Below are positions 1 through 11,368 of a stretch of 64,000 bases of DNA, piece after piece (position 1 is the first letter of the stretch; each line of letters starts with the position of its first letter). Made by a program: the position numbers and the translations under genes. The notes beneath the pieces were generated by a model. It was not told where the DNA came from. It saw only the letters and a program-made list of their open reading frames with translations, and ran no database searches. This DNA is from Lophium mytilinum (taxonomy: Eukaryota; Ascomycota; Dothideomycetes; Mytilinidiales; Mytilinidiaceae): positions 992,001 through 1,056,000 of the forward strand of contig MU004197.1 in assembly GCA_010093605.1 (NCBI GenBank), given 5' to 3'.

Positions 1-2322
1 TTTCCTGTGGTGCGCGCGATCGTTAGCTTAGGCGGTTCCGTGGGTGCAGCGAGATCTTCGAGGCAGGCGCGTACCTTTTCCACCGGGCATCGTGAATGGT
101 GTGGATGGATTTATTAATCCGAGAGAATGGTTCCTGAAATGATGGGGGGACGCGACCGATGTGGAGGCGACTGCAGGGCGTTGCAGCGGTGGTTGTTGGT
201 GGGGTGGCTGGTGGTGTTGAGGTTGGTGGAATGTGTTTGGTTTTGGGAGCGCGCTTTGGGCCGTTAGAACACAGAGTTTCGGTCATGTGACGACGACAGC
301 CCTAGGGACTGTGGATGGGGCAGCCGCGATTAGGCGCCAGCAGTATTTGCCACCTGGTTGGGCGACTTTGGTAAATATTAGGATCTAGCGGTGTGTTAGT
401 AATTGTTATTGCCATGCTGTGGACTCGCTGGGCGGCCTCAGGCTTGCAATGGGACGATTTTGAACGAAGCCGTAAACTCACTGATGGAGGCCTACGAAGG
501 ATGGAAAAGATCTTACCAGCCGTAAATGCTACCCGCAGCTCAACTGCCTGGCACCATACAGCGCCACTATGGGCGCATCTTGACTAACCTGATATGTCGC
601 TAAGGAACCCTTGAGAGGCTTGAAACTCCTCAGAAATACTAATGCTCCACTTTCGGCTACTGTAGGCATCTTCTTATCCTATAACGCGGATCGAACAGGA
701 TCTCTAAGTGCATCTACTAGGGCCGGTGGAGTGCAAAGCAGGGGATGTGCTCAATCTGGTAGTTTCTTGGCATTGCGGACTCGAAAGGGTATGCAAGGGA
801 AATGGAGGACAAACAACAACGAAATGATCCTACGGACACAGACAGGTGAAATGAGTACCACTTGCCTGTGCTAATACTCACAGAGGAAATCTCAGCTGGT
901 TTGACTCGAAGCGGAGCAATGCCCACAGCAGCTCTGGCGCTGCTGTACGAGGCGCTGCTCAACCGAGCCACCCAAGGGGGTAGGAGACTCGAAAATGTGG
1001 TTACATACTCTTTGAAGGAGGTCCATGGCCTGCTTCCAGGTGTTGACATGCGTGCCGCTCAAAAGTTGCGGCCTCGAATATCGATTTTTGGAGTTGAGGG
1101 TCGACGTCGAACAGCTCGGCAACCAGACACCGTTCGTACCTGTCACCCAATCAACGTCAACCGCAGCTTCAAACAAAACCTCGTCTCTCTGGACTTTCGA
1201 GCCTTTGGACAATTACAAAATTTGCTAAATGCAGCCACATCCAGGGCATCGATGAACTAGCTATGCTCGGCTAGTTCTAGAGAAAAGTCGCTAGGGTTTC
1301 TAAATTGCAGTCGCATATAGTCGCCATAATACTCGACTTGAGCATCTCGACTATTCAGTGTCTTGACTGCTTGTCCGCGGATACTTGCAGTACCACGATT
1401 GCAGTTTTGGTACCGGGAGCTTCGTCCGCAATTGCCTGAAAACGGACCGTCCAGCAAAGTCTACCTTATATAAAACATAATAAAAAAGTAGAGCTCGGTA
1501 AAAGGTTCCTACAAACAGATGTTACTCCTTGTACTCTATTACAGCCCAGCCACAACGTACGCGACTTCAATTAGCATTCAGAAATATCTGAGAGTGCCCA
1601 CAAGTAGCTCCGTTGGTCGGATACTCCAATCTGGGTTCCTCGTGCACTAGGTGCTGCTCGTGCTTTTATTTATATATAACCTTCTCTTACCAGAATGCTC
1701 TTGGTACCTGAGCAGCCGGCAGCCCCAGCGGCTACTTAGCGTATCGGCAACTGTGCTATGCTGCAGCGGAAGACTTGGCTTGAAAGGTGACGGATGATGT
1801 AGATATGCATTCACACGGCGGTAACACCTCAAACCAAGGGTGAGAGCAGTATAGCCGCAGAGCCCTAGCTCTGTTCCCTCGCTGGCGAACCCAGATCCGC
1901 CATGCTCGACGTTCAACTAAAGTGCGACTCCATTCACGCTTCACACGCGCACCTGTCAGCTTGGCCAATAGGAAGCCGGCAGGCGCTTGGGCCCGAGATG
2001 TGGCCAAGACCCATCTCGACACCAGGACAGCTGCAGAGTCAACCTCTGGAACACCACGCCCAGCTGTCGCGCGACGGGCCTAATTGTCTCTTTAATCTCG
2101 CGCATATACCCGCCCGTCCTCAAGTCGCTCCCCGTCCTGTCTCTCGCGTTCTCGCCTCGACCTCGCGCCCGATCGCGACGCCCCTTGGACATATCCGAGC
2201 TCTGCGTCTCGGCCAGCATCCCGCCGCACCCAGACGTCGCCGCATGTCCTTTACGCCTCGAAACTTAGACGCCAGGGCATTCGAAGAGAAGGCCGTTGAT
2301 GGCGTGGCAGTCGCCCTCGGCC
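1..2322. other. Intergenic, left edge to striatin
   Basis: No gene is recognised here. Only short open frames occur. One on the minus strand (286 to 23) starts with a true ATG and encodes a Pro/Thr-rich 87-residue peptide; it could be the first exon of a gene running off the left edge, but it has no recognisable domain. The last 400 bases before the striatin ATG are rich in C and T on the plus strand, as expected for a fungal promoter and leader. Confidence 0.5.
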
Positions 2323-5045
2323 ATGAACGCTGGAGGCGCTGCCCAAGGAGGAGACAGCAATGGACCCGCCGGCACAGAGTACACGCTTCAGGGTAAGGCC
2401 CCTACGGCACCGAGCCTCTATTTCAAGACCCAGATGTCATCGCATCTATTGCGAGTGCTTGACTAACATCTACCACTTCTAGGCGTGATGCGCTTCCTCC
2501 AGCTGGAATGGCATAATCATGAACGGGCGCGGAATGCCTGGGACATCGAGCGGGCTGAGATGAAGGCCAAAATCGCCAAGCAGGAGGGAGAGATTCGAAG
2601 CTCAAAGAAGATGGACGAGTCGCTAAACAAGCAGATTCGAATGCTGGAGCAGGCATTGAAGAATGAGCGCGCGAAGAAGGCTGCCGCCGCGGGAGAGAAC
2701 GCAACAGCACCAGATGTCAAGAAGGACCTAAAGGGTAAGTCTGGTGCGGGCCCTGACTTCAAAAATGGGACAACCTTTATCAAGCGTGGGTCATCTATTC
2801 TCTGTACTTGTTTGCTGCTATGTTCTACACCTTGCTGACTTATGTTGAATGACAGCACTCAACAAACATCACAACTCCTTCCTCGATACCGAACCCGATC
2901 AGTCAGAAGGCGATAAGGAAGATCAACGCGAGAAATCACAAATGTACCTCAAGAAATGCGTCGAAGAAATTACATACTTGCTCACGCCTCCGGCTCACCC
3001 CCCGGCGCCTCAAGGAGGCTTACAGGCTCTTCAAAACTCTGGAGGCTTCGTAAACCAGGGCGATGCCTCAATGGAAGAAGTGTATCTTCAACACCGTCAG
3101 AAGTCTCAGCAGCACATGAACCCCATGGGCCTTGGTTCCATGCCCAACCACCAACCTCCACCTGTTCCCTCCGTATCCGATCTCCCGAACTTGACCCACT
3201 CGTCTCAACCTCCCCAACAAGCTGCATTCATGACAAGAGAACCGTCCGGGCAGCAATCACAGATTCAGCACTCTGGTCTACCGTTGGAATCTTTGGCATC
3301 GCACACGCAGCAATCACAAAGCAACCAGAACTTCACCTCAATCCCTGACGAACAGGTGGAAAAGGTTACCCACAGCTATGACAGCTTTGGCAATCCTTTG
3401 GCAAACCGCGAGGAGGAATTATCCGCAGCACGTGGCGCCCCTGCAGTGGTCGACGACCCTGAGGCCTGGAATTTTGAGGAGACTACAAACCCACCTGAAA
3501 CCCCCCCAGACTTGCCGCCACCAAGGAGGCCAGACACAGACGCATTCCCTAGCGCCAACAGTATACCGGCCAAATCTCCACCCCGTGGTGGTCCTCATTC
3601 CCATCGAAGGAAGAGTTCTGGTGCTACCTCCATGTCTCGACGTCGGAGTGAAGGACATGAAACTCGGGAAGGATCTCTTGGAACTAGGTCAGACCCTCCG
3701 ACTTTCAAGGTAAAATTCGCATTGCGGGGGCACCTCGACGTTGTACGATCTGTAATCTTCACTGGAGGAGGTAGCCCCTCCGAGCCAGAGATCTGCACTG
3801 CTGGAGATGATGGCATGATCAAGAGATGGATCATACCTGCCAGCTACTTGACTCAGCACGGAATGAACAACGACTTGGATATCCAGAGCTACTTCTCTCA
3901 CAGAGGCCATGACGGCGCTGTTACATCTCTCGCCGCTTGTCCCGCGTCCGCTACCTTTTCCACCGGAGGAAGGGTATCGGGCGACGGGTGGATCTTCTCC
4001 GGAGGCCAAGACGCTACAGTGAGGGTCTGGGAACGCGGGAGGGTCGACCCTAAAGCCACACTCGAAGGCCATACAGATGCCGTTTGGACTGTATGCGTGC
4101 TCCCTGCGACGTGCGCCTCTGTGTTCGGTGCGGATTGCAGCAACTACGGTGGCGCTGACAGGATACTACTCGCTTCCGGCTCCGCTGATGGGACGATCAA
4201 GATCTGGGCGGTGAGCGCCCCTCCTCAGCTTGTATCACCGCAAACGGGCTCGAGACGTGGCGTAGGCGGAAGTCGCAGACATTCAGTCACATCGGGATCA
4301 AACTACCCGTCCTCGCCGCAACCCAGCGTGGCCACCGCGACCCCGTTCCATTACATGCTTGTCCACACTATCGAGCGGGCGACGTACGCATCGCCAACAT
4401 GCATCAGTCCACTATCTTTGACCGGGGAAACGTTTGTTGTGTCATATAACGATTGTTCAATTCTCATATTTGATACCCGTACCGGGGAGGAGATAATAGG
4501 CATGGCGAGCAGCGAAACATACGACGGGACGCCATCAACAGGCGTGAACACTGTCGTTGCCACATCTGTTGGGCTCGATGGCACGATGAATTTAGACTCC
4601 GGCCGCGGGGCTTCTGAAGACGAGAGCGTCATCCATGGGGCCACCGGGTCGACCGGCGGCGGTGGAGTCGAAGGTGTTGTGATCACAGGGCACGAAGATC
4701 AATTCATCAGGTTCTTCGATGCCAACAGCGGTAAGTTCGAACTACCATATGATGTTCAAAGCTTGACTAACGCTAATCATCACAGGTCAATGTACTTATA
4801 GCATGCTTGCTCACCCGTCCTCGATTTCGTCCCTTTCTCTCAGCAAAGACGGGCGAGAGGCAGTGTCAGCTGGTCACGATGCGTCCATTCGATTCTGGTC
4901 CCTGGAGAAGCGCATATGCACCCAGGAGATCACCAGTCACCGCATCATGCGCGGAGAAGGAGTTTGCAGCGTCGTCTGGAGCCAGGACGGACGACTCGTG
5001 GTTTCAGCAGGCGGCGACGGCGTCGTCAAAGTCTTTGCGAGATGA
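2323..5045 (+). CDS. Striatin-family WD40 scaffold (STRIPAK complex)
   Basis: Four exons fit: 2323-2392, 2483-2734, 2856-4730 and 4786-5045, giving 818 residues with frame kept at each GT-AG junction. Residues about 24-90 form the striatin N-terminal domain: a [13 protein letters not shown] segment followed by a charged coiled coil ([17 protein letters not shown]). A long Pro/Gln/Ser-rich linker follows. The C-terminal half holds WD40 repeats (for example [41 protein letters not shown]). In this family the coiled coil dimerises and binds the PP2A core, and the propeller recruits kinases and Mob3/phocein. In filamentous fungi striatin (PRO11/StrA type) is needed for fruiting-body development and hyphal fusion. 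The first exon is tiny (23 codons) and its ATG opens the only frame that joins the conserved block. Length and domain order match fungal orthologues, so the identification is firm. Confidence 0.95.
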
Positions 5046-6699
5046 AAAGCCACAGATACGCACAGAAAAGGTCGACCAAAATGAAGCGGGTTGTTTGCGT
5101 GGAAGAGGACCCGGATCTCATTACGCAGACTTTGTTTATTTGCGCCCCATTTTTCCCTTCTCTTCTTGTATGAAACTTTTCCTTCGTTTTAGCCCTTCGC
5201 ACGAGCAGCTACATTACGCGGCATCTTTGCGGTCCTGAAAATGCATCCACCACCCGTTGATTTTGCTGGACTCGTTTCATTCAGTCAGGGGCATTGCGGT
5301 CTGGAGCTGAGATTCGCATGTAGGAGTTGGGATTCTAGCATTATCGAGTTCCTGTACGATAGACGCGAGGCACTGAAGGAACCAGGGCCATCTGAGGAGT
5401 GGGTCTTTGGAGGCGTCTACTCCAGGAGACCAGAAATAATAATTTTGGAGCGTGAAGCTACAGCTTTTTGAGACAAGTATGCCGTGAAGAAAATTTCTCC
5501 TCTTCCACACCGGGAAGACTAGCCTGCTTGTGAAGCTAGCCGCCGCAGAGGCTCAAGACGCGTGGTCCGGCATGCTGGAGACGTGTGCACCTACGAATAC
5601 TGACCCAACGTCTGATGACGGTTCGAAAGCTTGGGACAGTAACTGCCACGTTCCCGACAAGCGTGCAGCGACTGCTCGCGTGGTGTTGAAACCACGCGGG
5701 AGGCACGGCAGCCGTAAGATCTCTCCTTTTCTCGGCATCTGGCTAACTTCTTTCACCACTCCAAATTCGTCATCCGCGTCGACCTCCTGCGTAACCCTCT
5801 CTTCCCCAACCGTGGTCCTGCCCTGCCTGAATGGGGCTATGAAAGGCTGGCCCGGAAGAACCTCCAGAATCGATCTATAGTCAATTCTCGCGTCTCCTTT
5901 CCTCGCTCCGCGTCATCCAGAGGACGAAGCCTTTTAGAATTTTGACTTCTGAGTCGGAGCCTGTGTCGGCTCTCCTCTTTTAATACCGGGGCATGCTTGA
6001 TAACGACAGCATTTCGATTGGCTGTTGGCCGCATTTGGCAACCGACTCTTGCTGATGGATCTCCTGCAAGGAACACCGACGATTAGATCGCTTCAACAAC
6101 GGGGCCCATCGCTTTTGCCTGACAGCTGAGAACCCTGAAACACTCTTCCATGCTCACCGGAGGCCTCGTGCATGCTCGCGTTGGCTCAAAGTGGATCTGA
6201 TACGAGAGCCGCCGAGCCCAGAGACGACTTAGCATGTCGCTTCGATCACCGTCCGTATGGAGCATCCCAGGAGAACCGCTCCCAGAAGCTTCGACCTTTC
6301 TCCATCTGGGGCTCATCGTGGTCAAAGTTGCCAACATGGGCCAAGGAGTCTGTCTGGTGCCTGACTAACAGACCTGACGGAGGCTCATCCGTAAGGTAGG
6401 GGTCGATAGCGTGCCGCTTAGAACGAGACGAGATAATCACCATTCTACTATTAGCAATAACGCCGGTGATCTCTCAAACACCGATAAACAGACAGCGCCT
6501 ATTTTGGTGAACGGATCTCCACTATACTGTGTACGTCTTCGCGCTGGTATCTCACTTGTGGCTGACCTAGCCATCATGGAGCTTCATAAGTATGCGCCGC
6601 CTTCCCTTGCGATCTGCATCATCAAGACACTCACTCGTTTCGTGTCTCTCGTCTTCACTTCCAGTCTTTCGTTTCCTTGTGTTTTTCACTTGATTCAAG
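5046..6699. other. Intergenic, striatin to laccase
   Basis: About 1.65 kb with only short frames. The first part should hold the striatin 3' UTR. The last 150 bases are rich in C and T (TCACTCGTTTCGTGTCTCTC-type tracts) and lead into the laccase ATG, so this is the likely laccase promoter and leader. No other structure was recognised. Confidence 0.5.
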
Positions 6700-9060
6700 A
6701 TGTTGTCGCATTATCCCAGTCTTGCGACTGCTTTTTCTGCTATCTCAGCAACTTTTTCCCCTCTCGTTAATAATACCGCACATTTTACTTGCAACGAATC
6801 TTCAGTCGTTTCTTTCCCTACAGCCACGCCAACTACTCGGACATCTATCATCTATTCCACCGTAACAACATGTACGACAGCTCCGGTTTCTACATGCTCA
6901 GCCACATCCGACCATGAGCCTATCAATTACTGGGACCCTGCCAATCGAGCACCACAGCAACCACGCGGAGGTCTGCAGGGGTATCTATACGACGGCCCAG
7001 CTTTCCTGAAAGGCACCGACAGCCTGAAGCCTGCTCTTTCTCAATCTGAGACCAACGGAGACTCTTGCTGGGGCACTCTAGATGCTCCTCGTCTTCCTCC
7101 GTGGGTCGGCGCACCTGTTTCTGGAGGTTATACCTCTAGCTCTCCCTATGGCAACAGCTCATATGGGACTCCACCGTGGGGCAACGCGACAGCGACCGGA
7201 ACAAACCCATATACGCAGGCGCCACACACCAACGTCACCCGGTACTACGATTTCACGGTCTCCTACTTGGATATCGCGCCAGACGGGGTGAAGAAGCCTG
7301 GACTAGTGATCAACGGCGGGTTTCCAGGGCCTCTCATTGAAGCTAACTGGGGTGATTGGTAAAAAAGCTCAGCTGTCCTCCTAAAGTCAGAGCTAACAAA
7401 GAGCAGGATCGAGGTCAAGGTGACAAATTTGCTAGACGACGAGGGTACAACTCTGCACTGGCATGGCATTCTTCAGACGGAGGCTCCTTGGATGGATGGC
7501 GTGCCAGCCGTCCAGATGTGCCCCATCCCTCCAAACAAGTCTTTCACCTACAGGTTCAAGGCTGATCTATACGGGACGTCTTGGTATGCATCAATCAGAT
7601 ATTTAGCTACTAATGCGTGAGTCTAACATTTCTCCAGGTATCATAGCCATTACAGCGCGCAATACGCTGGAGGTGCCCTTGGTCCAATGGTTATCCATGG
7701 CCCAGCGCACGCTGAATACGACACTGATCTCGGGCCGGTCATGCTTGCCGACTGGTACCATCAAGCATACTACCCAGACGTTGAGGTATGCTTTCTTATG
7801 CCAATGGATATATAATATCTTCTCACATTTTACTTAGACGACCATGTCCACGGGCCCACCTGAATCGAACAACAACCTCATCAACGGCAAAATGAACTAC
7901 CCCTGCGCTAACACTACCTTAAGCTGCACCGCCGATGCCGGTATCAGCAAGTTCCGCTTCCAGTCCGGCAAGAAACACCTCTTGCGCATAATCAACACCT
8001 CAGCGGAGGCAGTCCAGAAGTTCAGCATTGACAATCACACCATGAGCGTCATCGCCAACGACTTCGTGCCAATTAAACCGTACTCTACTGGTGTATTGAC
8101 TTTAGGAGTTGGCCAGCGCGCCGATGTAGTTGTTGATGCTACCGGAGAAGCTGGTGATGCTTTCTGGATGCGCGCATCGATCAACGGCACGTGCAGTCTC
8201 ACTGATGGAATCTCCAACGAGGGCGTTGCGGCTATCTACTACGAGTCTGCTGATACTAATGACGTGCCGACTACTGTCACTCAAATGACCGAGGCTCAGC
8301 AGAACTACTGTGGTAACGATCCTCTTGCGAGTCAGATTCCCTTGTTCCCCTTAGCAGCTGCGGAGACCGTTTCGACGAGCGAAGATATCAACATCGAGTT
8401 CAAGAGCAACGGGACGAATTTTGTGTGGACGATGAACGATAGCTCCTTCAGAGGGGACTACAACGATCCCATTCTGTTAGACGTGAAAGGTGGCAACATG
8501 ACATTCGAGCCAGAATGGTACGTTCCACACCCGCTCTTCAAAACACACAACTCAACCTAACACCCCACAGGAACGTCTACAACTTCGGCACCAACAAAAC
8601 TGTCCGCATGGTCGTCTACAACCACTTCACCTTCGGCCCTCATCCGATGCATTTGCACGGACACAATTTCTGGACCATCGCCGAAGGCTTCGGCACCTGG
8701 GACGGGCACATCACCAACCAGGCCAACCCCTCCCGCCGCGACGTGCAGATTGTGCATCCAGCTCAGGACGCCGACACGCCCGCGTACATCGTGATCCAGT
8801 TCGAGCAAGACAACCCCGGTGTGTGGCCGTTCCACTGCCACATCGCGTGGCACGTGTCCGCGGGCCTGTACATCAGTGTGCTTGAGCGACCGGATGATAT
8901 TGTGAATGACATGCCGATCCCGGATTCGATGACCGACGCGTGCAAGGTGTGGTGGGATTATACCGATGATAAGTAAGTTCCTAACTAGTGCCGTGTGGTT
9001 TGAGGGATGGGACGCTAATTGGTGTGCAGTACTGTGAGGCAGATCGATTCTGGGTTATAG
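6700..9060 (+). CDS. Secreted laccase-type multicopper oxidase
   Basis: Six exons: 6700-7358, 7407-7583, 7638-7785, 7838-8517, 8571-8972 and 9030-9060, giving 698 residues. All four copper signatures are present: HWHG (about 237-240), HSHY (about 281-284), HPMHLHGH (about 579-586) and [12 protein letters not shown] (about 643-654). The last carries the type-1 Cys and a Leu at the axial position. The final 31-base exon supplies the DSGL tail, the C-terminal plug typical of ascomycete laccases. The enzyme oxidises phenols and reduces O2 to water. The N terminus is weakly hydrophobic, with many N-glycosylation sequons, consistent with secretion. Residues about 30-190 form an unusually long Ser/Thr/Pro/Gly-rich extension before the first cupredoxin domain (starting near [17 protein letters not shown]). 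Whether it works in melanin synthesis, lignin attack or detoxification cannot be told from the sequence. Confidence 0.95.
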
Positions 9061-9638
9061 AGGAATTGGCGAAGGCTTTCTCGGAGGACTTCTGGGAGGA
9101 TGGAGGTGTTTGGAGGCCTGGAGTACGGTGGAAAACTTTTGGATGGAGGATGATGCGAATAGTGGCTATTAATACTAGAAAATTTAATGCATAGCTACTA
9201 CTTTTGCAGTTTTGGTAGATTCTCTCGTGTGTCCATTATCGTATAGCAGATTGAATTTAGGCTTGGAGGGCCGACTAAGGCTAGGTCTGAGTACTTCTTC
9301 GAGAATTCTAGTTCAGGGGAGATGTGGAGTATGGAGGAAGATCTTTGTACAGTATTACGACGTAAGAAGGCGCACTCGTTTTTTTTTTTGGTTTCAACAT
9401 TGCTTTTATATATTATAAGACGCTCCGCCGCCCTAATGTGCGTTGACTTAATTTTGACATCTTATCTGAATTCATGTTCATGCGCTGAAGGATCCCATAC
9501 AGTAGTGCACAGACTCTTTTCCTGGCGCTGTAGGTTGGACGGCCTAGATAGTAGATACATATATCAACGTCTAACTACTAACTTCACTTCTACGGTCCAT
9601 CCATACTCATGTTGGCGGTCGCATCTGCTTGGACACTG
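9061..9638. other. Intergenic, convergent 3' ends
   Basis: Spacer between the laccase stop and the stop of the minus-strand F-box gene. It is AT-leaning with a T-run near 9380-9390. It should hold both 3' UTRs. No gene was recognised. Confidence 0.5.
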
Positions 9639-11198
9639 CTAAGTTGTCCCGTTGGCGGATTCTGCCAACGTCATTTTGGAAAAAGGTACGCATTGCCTAA
9701 TTTCCTGCTCAGACATCAAGTGACGTGCACGTTCGCAACCATCGTACCAATTCCCAGGATCTGGTCGCCTGTTATCGCTAATGTTGACCGAGTCGTATAT
9801 CTCTTGAACCATGGCTTGGAGGTCATTAGGAAAGTCTATCACGGTGATCTTTCGAAGATTTGGAAGGCAGCTCAGAGTACTCTTTGCAAAGCCATCGAGG
9901 AGTCTTTCGGCTAGAGAAGCGGTCAGGGGCGCGATCCGGATCTTCAGTTTCTCTATAGAAGGTGGCAAGACATCGACCAATCTGGGTACGTCGGTGACGT
10001 AGCGCTCGAGCCCATCTTCAGGAATGTGTTCGAAGCTTTCGTCATCCCAATCATGCCAGTAATGGACCTCTGGGCCAGGGTCGTCACCACTTGGACCCCA
10101 ATATTGATCGTAGGAAGGATCGATTGTCTGGTGGATCTGTCGAGAGTCTAGAATGAGGAACGCCGCTTCAATGGACAGGTCCTTCAGACTGTGAAGCCTT
10201 CGAATGACTCGAGGGCAGATATGTAAATCTAAGTATGGCGTCTGTAAGGGCTTCCAAGGCAGACCGTGGATGTCCCTAGTCGTCAAAGAGAGGGCGTTCA
10301 GGCGATCAGGAAGGAAAGAGGAGAAGCTTTCATGAATCCACTCGCTACCAGTGTCGCCGGTCTCTCCATGCTCATAATGGAATGCGCGAAGATTGGGCGC
10401 TAGCTCTATAGCGTTCTTCAACAAGGTTGAGGGCATCCACGAATTGAAGAAGCGAATCTCCTCAACACTGGGAGACAACTTGGGGGGTTCGTATTCATGG
10501 TCGCTGTTGAATCGTCGACCGTTGGTCCACAACGTCTTTGCATTAGATATCTCGAATTTCCGAAGTGATGGGTGTCTAAGCAGTGGTCGAAAATTCCACC
10601 AATGGCGTTCGTCCCAAAGTTCATCCGGGATCTTGATTTTGATCGTCTCGAGCTTCCAAGGTCTTACTTGATATTTACCGTACGTCCATGCGCAGTGAGG
10701 GTCGTCGCCATCGTCATGCCATCTGGATAAAGCGATCCGGACTTTCTTGACGTTTGGTAGCATCCAGAAAAGTAGCCCGAAAGCATCGCTTTCTGTAGGG
10801 TGAACCTCAAGAAGGAATTGTGGCCAACCATCAGGTTCGTTCTCTTCGAGGTTATCTTGCGCCCATCTTTCGGTGGCAGCATCGCTCTGCCGTATAATTT
10901 CAGGGTCCCAGGCCTTGTCTGCATAAGTCCATTTTAAATTTCTGACGTAGTATGCAATGCGAGGGTTATTGTTGATAGCATGAACGAGGGAGGCGGGATG
11001 ATGCTTGAAATCCATGGCTCCATCAAAGACGACCTTCTCATAGTTGTTCACAAGGTCCCGATGCCTGGCAAGATAGTTTGTACCTTCAAGGCCAGCATGC
11101 ACGGATTTGCAGGTTCTCGCGAAGCTAACGGCATCGTGAGGATCAAGCATGTAGGCAATTAAGAAGACAATGTCTGCCGGCAAGGCTGAAAGGTCCAT
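9639..11198 (-). CDS. F-box protein, function unknown
   Basis: Intronless, 519 residues. The start is taken at the ATG whose first base is 11198 (MDLSALPADIVFLIAYMLDP); the frame stays open upstream only to a TTG. The first 40 residues match the F-box pattern (LPADIVFLIAYML..DAVSFARTCKSVHAGL), the Skp1-binding module of SCF ubiquitin ligases. The rest shows spaced Leu/aromatic segments (SLKDLSIEAAF, PNLRAFHYEH, LPNLRKITVIDFP) that suggest degenerate leucine-rich repeats, the usual substrate-binding part, but no named domain is evident. It is divergent from the WDR70-like gene, with 170 bases between the two starts. Such F-box/LRR genes are numerous and fast-evolving in Pezizomycotina. Target unknown. 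Confidence 0.8.
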   Translation of the reverse strand: MDLSALPADIVFLIAYMLDPHDAVSFARTCKSVHAGLEGTNYLARHRDLVNNYEKVVFDGAMDFKHHPASLVHAINNNPRIAYYVRNLKWTYADKAWDPEIIRQSDAATERWAQDNLEENEPDGWPQFLLEVHPTESDAFGLLFWMLPNVKKVRIALSRWHDDGDDPHCAWTYGKYQVRPWKLETIKIKIPDELWDERHWWNFRPLLRHPSLRKFEISNAKTLWTNGRRFNSDHEYEPPKLSPSVEEIRFFNSWMPSTLLKNAIELAPNLRAFHYEHGETGDTGSEWIHESFSSFLPDRLNALSLTTRDIHGLPWKPLQTPYLDLHICPRVIRRLHSLKDLSIEAAFLILDSRQIHQTIDPSYDQYWGPSGDDPGPEVHYWHDWDDESFEHIPEDGLERYVTDVPRLVDVLPPSIEKLKIRIAPLTASLAERLLDGFAKSTLSCLPNLRKITVIDFPNDLQAMVQEIYDSVNISDNRRPDPGNWYDGCERARHLMSEQEIRQCVPFSKMTLAESANGTT

Positions 11199-11368
11199 GT
11201 CGAAGATCTGACTAATTTCAAGGTTGATGAAGATGGTAGAAGTCAAGATGCGGAGACTTGAGGTCCAACAGCACGTGATATCTGTATTATGTCATCACCC
11301 TAAGATCCAAGAACCTCAAAAGTCTCGAGGTATCACCGTTCTTTTTCACCAAGCATCTCCCGTTCACG
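11199..11368. promoter_or_regulatory. Short divergent promoter, F-box gene / WDR70-like gene
   Basis: Only 170 bases separate two divergent ATGs, so both promoters and leaders must overlap here. It contains a CACGTG E-box core at about 11273-11278 (AGCACGTGATATC). Binding factor unknown; bidirectional function is inferred from spacing. Confidence 0.45.

Noticed and set aside
23-286. ATG-led minus-strand frame at the left edge
   Set aside because: It could be a first exon, but 87 Pro/Thr-rich residues with no domain are not enough to call a gene.
862-1260. 132-codon plus-strand frame near the left edge
   Set aside because: No domain, no good start (not ATG-led in a leader context), and overlapped by minus-strand frames of similar length.
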